A DNA stretch of 17,259 nucleotides from Marinilabilia sp. UBA5340. Its GTDB lineage: Bacteria > Bacteroidota > Bacteroidia > Bacteroidales > Marinilabiliaceae. Position 1 is the first letter of the stretch; every line of letters starts with the position of its first letter. Below, one piece after another: positions 14,003-17,259 of this stretch. The position numbers and the translations under genes are program-made. Location: NCBI GenBank assembly GCA_002411085.1, contig DHQK01000263.1, positions 3,159 through 20,417 on the forward strand. The letters are read 5' to 3'. The notes beneath the pieces are model-generated. The model did no database searches and had not been told where the DNA came from. It was given only the letters and a program-made list of their open reading frames with translations.

Positions 14003-15598
14003 TTACTCTTCCGCACTGGTCTTTTTTAGTGTAATGGCCGGGAGATAAATGGCCCTGTTTCTGGATTTGTAATCGTCTTTGGCATCAATATTAAAAGTTC
14101 TGGAATAGCGCTCATGACCTTCACTTTCGATAATGAGCTGATACTCCTGGGCTGTTGGCACGATGGCAATGAATTTTCCTGTCAGGGCATTGGTTCTGTA
14201 AGTCCCCTCCGTTTGATTTGTGGACAGATTCTTTACATAAATTACCGCATTCTCCGCAGGTTGATTGTCGCTGTTGAAAATATGGGATGAAACCACTGCC
14301 ATAGCTCTTTCGTCATTGGCCGGAAACTGAAGAACATAAAGATCCGACTGGCCCATCCCTTCGTCCTGTTGAGAAGCGTAATAGACCCGCTGCCCGCTTG
14401 GAGTGGGCATGTAAAAAAGATCATCAGTGGGGGTGTTGATTGGATATCCAATGTTTACGGGGACAGACCATTTATCATTACCATTGCGCGTGCTCTTGAA
14501 AATGTCGTATCCACCCATGGAATTGTGCCCTGATGATGAAAAAAACAGTGTTTTTCCATCGGGATGAATATAGGGGCCTTCTTCATCCAGTACTGTGTTG
14601 ATGTTGTCTCCCAGATTGACGGGTTTTCCCCAGGTGCCGTCAGGAAGTTTGTTGGAATAATAAATGTCTTTTCCACCAGTGCCTTCGGGTCTTTCACTCG
14701 AAAAGAAGATCGTATTTCCATCGGGAGTCAGAGAGGCATGGGTTTCATTAAATCCCGAGTTGATTGGAGCCGGAAGCATCTCCGGTTCGCTCCATCCGTC
14801 AAATGTTTTGTGGGTAATGTAGAGCGCTCCTTCATATCCATAGTTCTCAAAAAAGAGAAGCCCCTGTCCATCAGGCGTAAGGCTTACCGTCGCACGGTTA
14901 GCCCCATTGTATCCGGGAATTTCCAGGATCTTTGGTGCTGTCCATTGATTGTTGCGCCAATGGCTGACAAAGATGTTCTCAAAGAAAGGACCGTTGACGT
15001 TAAGTGTATCCACCGGACGGGTAGAGGTGAAATAAATCGTAGACTCATCATACAGGACGATGGGGCTGTGATCATTGTATTTGCTGTTGATAATATTGCC
15101 CAGGTGCTCAACCTTTCTTTCTACAGGATTTGCTTTAAGTTTGAGGAAGTTTTCACAGTATTTTACTTCCTGATTGATGGTGGTAATAAAATCTGAATCG
15201 TTGGTGTGTGCTTTTACCTGATTAAATTTTTCACAGGCTTTTTCAGCATCTCCATTGAGTCGGTAGGCTTGTCCAAGATAAAAATGGGCTTCCAATGTTT
15301 CGTTGCTGTTGTTCTTTTTTAGGGGATAGAGTTTTACGGTTTTTTCCAGTATCTCCACCGCCCGTGGGAACTTGTCTTCATCGGCCATACAGCTAAAACC
15401 TGTCAGCAGCAAAGCCTCCGGGTGCTCCGCTTGTGCTAGGGGATGAAGAATTTCGATGGCATCCTCATACAGTCCTGCTTCAATAAGCTGATTGGCTTCC
15501 CGGATAATTTTCCTGGGTGATTGGGCTGAGGTATTTATTCCGGTCAGAAACAGGAATGTCAACATTATGATGAGGTGGGGGTAGAAACGTCTATGCAT
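14003..15598 (-). CDS. PorE-like TPR and PD40 propeller protein lacking the OmpA domain
   Basis: This 531-residue exported protein has a signal peptide (about 1-25, hydrophobic core IIMLTFLFLTG, cleavage near SAQ) followed by TPR-like helices (about 28-155). Next comes a WD40-like propeller with PD40 blades near 176-194, 236-262, 286-314, 341-367 and 396-422 (recurring LTPDG or HPDG, then FFSS and a G-G-x-D-I element). A carboxypeptidase-regulatory-like beta domain closes the protein (about 437-510). This order matches T9SS component PorE and related OmpA-family proteins, except that the peptidoglycan-binding OmpA domain is missing: the frame ends at 14003, and the 62 bases to the next gene do not encode it in another frame. 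The function in secretion is inference. A promoter candidate lies at 15664-15694, and the gene appears monocistronic. Confidence 0.85.
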   Translation of the reverse strand: MHRRFYPHLIIMLTFLFLTGINTSAQSPRKIIREANQLIEAGLYEDAIEILHPLAQAEHPEALLLTGFSCMADEDKFPRAVEILEKTVKLYPLKKNNSNETLEAHFYLGQAYRLNGDAEKACEKFNQVKAHTNDSDFITTINQEVKYCENFLKLKANPVERKVEHLGNIINSKYNDHSPIVLYDESTIYFTSTRPVDTLNVNGPFFENIFVSHWRNNQWTAPKILEIPGYNGANRATVSLTPDGQGLLFFENYGYEGALYITHKTFDGWSEPEMLPAPINSGFNETHASLTPDGNTIFFSSERPEGTGGKDIYYSNKLPDGTWGKPVNLGDNINTVLDEEGPYIHPDGKTLFFSSSGHNSMGGYDIFKSTRNGNDKWSVPVNIGYPINTPTDDLFYMPTPSGQRVYYASQQDEGMGQSDLYVLQFPANDERAMAVVSSHIFNSDNQPAENAVIYVKNLSTNQTEGTYRTNALTGKFIAIVPTAQEYQLIIESEGHERYSRTFNIDAKDDYKSRNRAIYLPAITLKKTSAEE

Positions 15599-15663
15599 GA
15601 TCCTTTGGGTTTTTGTTATGCATCCGAAAAAAAAAGTTATTTAAGTTGGATGGAACTCGCACG

Positions 15664-15694
15664 CAAGAATATCTACATTTTCTAATGAGACAAT
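15664..15694 (-). promoter_or_regulatory. Candidate promoter of the PorE-like gene
   Basis: On the minus strand ATTG (15694-15691) and TATTCTTG (15671-15664, 7 of 8 to TAnnTTTG) are separated by exactly 19 bases. The predicted leader is about 58 bases. The spacing is the best support; each box has one mismatch. Confidence 0.45.
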
Positions 15695-15751
15695 ACATTA
15701 CCATGCTCGTTTCAACCGGTTAAAATACGAAAAAAAAGAGTGAGAGTGCAG

Positions 15752-15774
15752 CTTACTGATGTAAGAGTTTTTTT
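15752..15774 (+). terminator. Terminator-like hairpin without an upstream plus-strand gene
   Basis: CTTAC (15752-15756), loop TGAT, GTAAG (15761-15765), then AG and seven T residues (15768-15774). Shape and U-run fit a small intrinsic terminator reading on the plus strand, but no plus-strand gene lies upstream in this gap. The stem has only two G-C pairs, so it may be fortuitous. Confidence 0.3.
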
Positions 15775-15924
15775 AACGATGCCTTTTTGGTGATGAAAAC
15801 GGGGTTTTTCTTGATGTTTGAAATTGCTACTTGAAAAAAACTTTTTTTCTCAGTGAAGGCCGTTACTTGGTGGTCTGATTGTTCTTTTTTTCAGATTTTG
15901 CGAAAAACAGGTGCTTTTTTGTGG

Positions 15925-15952
15925 GCTTCCCATTTTATTACATCAGGGAAGC
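15925..15952 (-). repeat. 7-base inverted repeat downstream of the HAD gene
   Basis: GCTTCCC (15925-15931) and GGGAAGC (15946-15952) are perfect arms around 14 bases. It lies 51 bases past the stop of the recR-HAD unit and could form the 3' hairpin of that transcript. No T-run follows on the minus strand, so it is not a classical intrinsic terminator. Confidence 0.4.
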
Positions 15953-16002
15953 TTGATTGTTCCTTTTAAATAATGGCACAGGACTCAGTGTTTTTGTGTC
16001 CA

Positions 16003-16437
16003 TTAGTCTTTACAGAAAAGACTTTTTATAAATCCGCAGAAGGTATTTCGTTCTGCTTTTCTGTATCTGGACAAGAAAAGATCTCGCTCCTGTGTAGAGA
16101 TATTCTGGCTTAGCATCTGATAAATTTCTCCCCATCCTGGAAAGCCGCCTATATTCCTGTCGTCAATAAACAGGTCGGCATTGACTTTCCGGCTTAACGA
16201 CGAGTTAAATTCTTCTTCGGGATAGCTTTTGTTAACTGCATAAAATTCAAGGCCGTTTTTTTGGCAGAATTCCACCGCTTCGTTCAGTTCTTTTCCTGCT
16301 CTGAATGTCCATAAAATCAGAAGATGGCCTTGCTTTTGCAATGCTTTAAGTGTTTCAAAAGCGAATAGTTTTTCTTTCCCTATTTCCGGGTATCGGTGTT
16401 CTACAATGGTTCCGTCAAAATCGACTGCAATAATCAT
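16003..16437 (-). CDS. HAD superfamily hydrolase (BT0820-like)
   Basis: This 144-residue protein is a compact HAD phosphohydrolase. Motif I is VDFDGT (5-10), with Asp6 as the nucleophile and Asp8 as the acid/base. Motif II is LILWTFR (40-46), with Thr44. Lys84 (LSRKVNADLF) serves as motif III, and motif IV is IDDRN (91-95), with Asp92 and Asp93 for Mg2+. All catalytic residues are intact, and there is no large cap domain. It resembles the short Bacteroides protein BT0820, described as a putative phosphatase of unknown substrate. Residues after about 112 form a basic, Cys-containing C-terminal tail (CGFIKSLFCKD) that may be lineage-specific. It is 12 bases downstream of the membrane-protein gene and is the last gene of the recR unit. 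Confidence 0.88.
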   Translation of the reverse strand: MIIAVDFDGTIVEHRYPEIGKEKLFAFETLKALQKQGHLLILWTFRAGKELNEAVEFCQKNGLEFYAVNKSYPEEEFNSSLSRKVNADLFIDDRNIGGFPGWGEIYQMLSQNISTQERDLFLSRYRKAERNTFCGFIKSLFCKD

Positions 16438-16449
16438 TGGCTGTGTTTT

Positions 16450-16908
16450 TTAGGATTCATCAGTTTCTTCAGGGTTGCCGGCTTCTATCTCTGACAGGAT
16501 GTTGTGTTTTGTGGGGCGGTTGATCAAAAAAGCCAGAAACAGCAAGGCAAATACGTATAAGAAGGTGTTGTCGGCGGTGAGCATATAGCTGAGAATTCCT
16601 AAGACGGACAAGGCCTCCAGGGTGCTGATTTTGATTAAGAAACTGATTTTGTATTGGTTGATTTTTGATTGCATGGGAAGCTCCGGAGCGATGTGTTTTA
16701 CTTTCTTGGAATGAAAAAAATAGCTGGCCGGAATGCCTCCCAGCGAAAGAATCAGAATTACCGATTTCAGGTTTTCTTTTTGTGTGAGGGTCCACTCGGT
16801 AAGCGGGCCGGTGCTTCGTGTGGCGAAAACTGCCATGATGAGCATTATGAGCATGACGCCGAAGAGGGTCCAGAAAACGATCTTAATTTGATTGATTGAC
16901 TTGTCCAT
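16450..16908 (-). CDS. Four-helix membrane protein of unknown function
   Basis: I do not recognise a named family. The 152-residue protein has four predicted membrane segments (about 10-29, 48-65, 88-109 and 114-130), the first two and last two close together, with short polar ends and an acidic C-terminal tail (EIEAGNPEETDES). A basic cytoplasmic or periplasmic stretch with several Lys and His residues (HSKKVKHI, 66-73) separates the pairs. There are no conserved catalytic motifs and no signal peptide. It starts 18 bases after recR and ends 12 bases before the HAD gene, so it is part of one transcript, and by position may be a conserved companion of recR in Bacteroidota. Confidence 0.75.
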   Translation of the reverse strand: MDKSINQIKIVFWTLFGVMLIMLIMAVFATRSTGPLTEWTLTQKENLKSVILILSLGGIPASYFFHSKKVKHIAPELPMQSKINQYKISFLIKISTLEALSVLGILSYMLTADNTFLYVFALLFLAFLINRPTKHNILSEIEAGNPEETDES

Positions 16909-16926
16909 TGAATCTTTTTTAGTGTT

Positions 16927-17259
16927 TTACAAGGCCTCTTTCTCAAAAGGTTGTCTGTCCACCAGCGATCGGCCCAGTGTCACCTCGTCAGCGTATTCCA
17001 GTTCGTCACCAATAGCCACACCTCGTGCAATGGTGCTGAATTTCACCGGGTATTGCTGAAATTTGCGGTAAAGGAAAAAGTTGGTGGTGTCTCCTTCCAT
17101 GGTAGTGCTCAGGGCAAAAATAATCTCCCTGACTTTCTCCGATTTCAGTTTGTCCTCCAGCGGAATGATAGTAAGGTCGTCGGGGCCAGTTCCATCCATA
17201 GGGGAGATCAGGCCGCCCAATACATGGTAAATGCCCTGGTATTGATGGGTGTTCTCTAT
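16927..17259 (-). CDS. recR: Recombination protein RecR (C-terminal part)
   Basis: Only the last 110 codons are in the window; the reading frame is open to the right edge, so the N-terminal helix-hairpin-helix and zinc-finger parts lie outside. RecR works with RecO (and RecF) to load RecA at gaps in single-stranded DNA. The TOPRIM domain is clear: YQGIYHVLGGLISPMDG with the G-P-D-D-L turn, the ALSTTMEGDTT segment, and the terminal ARGVAIGDELEYADEVTLGRSL block that is nearly invariant in RecR. A start at the in-frame TTG 17220 would cut inside the conserved H-V-L-G-G block and is rejected. It is the promoter-proximal visible gene of the recR, membrane protein and HAD unit. Confidence 0.95.
   Translation of the reverse strand: MENTHQYQGIYHVLGGLISPMDGTGPDDLTIIPLEDKLKSEKVREIIFALSTTMEGDTTNFFLYRKFQQYPVKFSTIARGVAIGDELEYADEVTLGRSLVDRQPFEKEAL

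Larger units (their letters stand above)
15599..16002. other. 404-base A/T-tract-rich intergenic region
   Basis: No gene is apparent in either strand between the PorE-like start and the HAD hydrolase stop. The region carries at least seven homopolymer A or T runs of five or more, including a palindrome GAAAAAAA/TTTTTTTC at 15833-15849. It also holds the promoter of the PorE-like gene, a terminator-like hairpin on the plus strand (15752-15774), and a 7-base inverted repeat at 15925-15952. A small RNA gene is possible but not shown. Confidence 0.6.

Noticed and set aside
14242..15196. Several long frames antisense to, or in another frame of, the PorE-like gene
   Set aside because: They are shadows: the minus-strand 531-residue frame has a signal peptide and clear TPR and PD40 repeats, while the others have no motif.
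15752..15774. Terminator for the PorE-like or HAD gene
   Set aside because: Its T-run is on the plus strand, while both flanking genes are on the minus strand, so the orientation is wrong for either.

Overview
The window looks like chromosome of a member of the Bacteroidota, probably of class Bacteroidia (Marinilabiliales- or Bacteroidales-like). The evidence is a Na+-translocating NADH:quinone reductase (Nqr) operon, a DUF5103/type IX secretion 'Plug' protein, a PorE-like TPR/PD40 lipoprotein-size protein, a BT0820-type HAD hydrolase, near absence of Shine-Dalgarno sequences, and several promoters matching the Bacteroidota consensus (TTTG, about 19 bases, TAnnTTTG). Finer taxonomic placement is inference. 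I see no tRNA, rRNA, insertion sequence, phage gene or CRISPR array.

Layout. 1-3374 (minus): nqrA-nqrB-nqrC-nqrD, with nqrD cut by the window edge; a respiratory Na+ pump operon. 3463-4806 (plus): T9SS Plug-domain protein, divergent from nqrA. 4818-8052 (minus): a two-gene polysaccharide export unit, a Wza-like outer-membrane lipoprotein followed by a Wzc-like co-polymerase/BY-kinase; no glycosyltransferases lie beside it. 8053-8553: a 501-base non-coding gap with promoter-like and palindromic elements. 8554-9147 (plus): YqgE/AlgH protein. 9157-11692 (minus): tight three-gene unit holA (DNA polymerase III delta), rhomboid protease, class-IV aminotransferase. 11693-12013: a non-coding gap with the holA promoter and a degenerate 7-base periodic repeat. 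12014-12790 (minus): short AMP nucleosidase, divergent from 12871-13323 (plus), a stand-alone HsdR N-terminal nuclease-like domain. 13416-13940 (minus): GNAT acetyltransferase with the best promoter in the window. 14003-15598 (minus): TPR plus PD40-propeller protein resembling PorE but without the OmpA domain. 15599-16002: a 404-base A/T-tract-rich gap. 16003-17259 (minus): recR (partial), a four-helix membrane protein and a HAD hydrolase, tightly spaced.

How the genes relate. Most of the window is housekeeping: energy coupling (Nqr), replication and repair (holA, recR), nucleotide turnover (AMP nucleosidase) and envelope functions (Plug, PorE-like, Wza/Wzc, rhomboid). I do not find a convincing new multi-gene system. 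The most interesting items are the in-phase heptad repeat at 11875-12035, the solo PD-(D/E)xK domain sharing a compact divergent promoter region with AMP nucleosidase, the PorE-like protein lacking its peptidoglycan anchor, and an orphan terminator-like hairpin at 15752-15774 that could end an unannotated small RNA.
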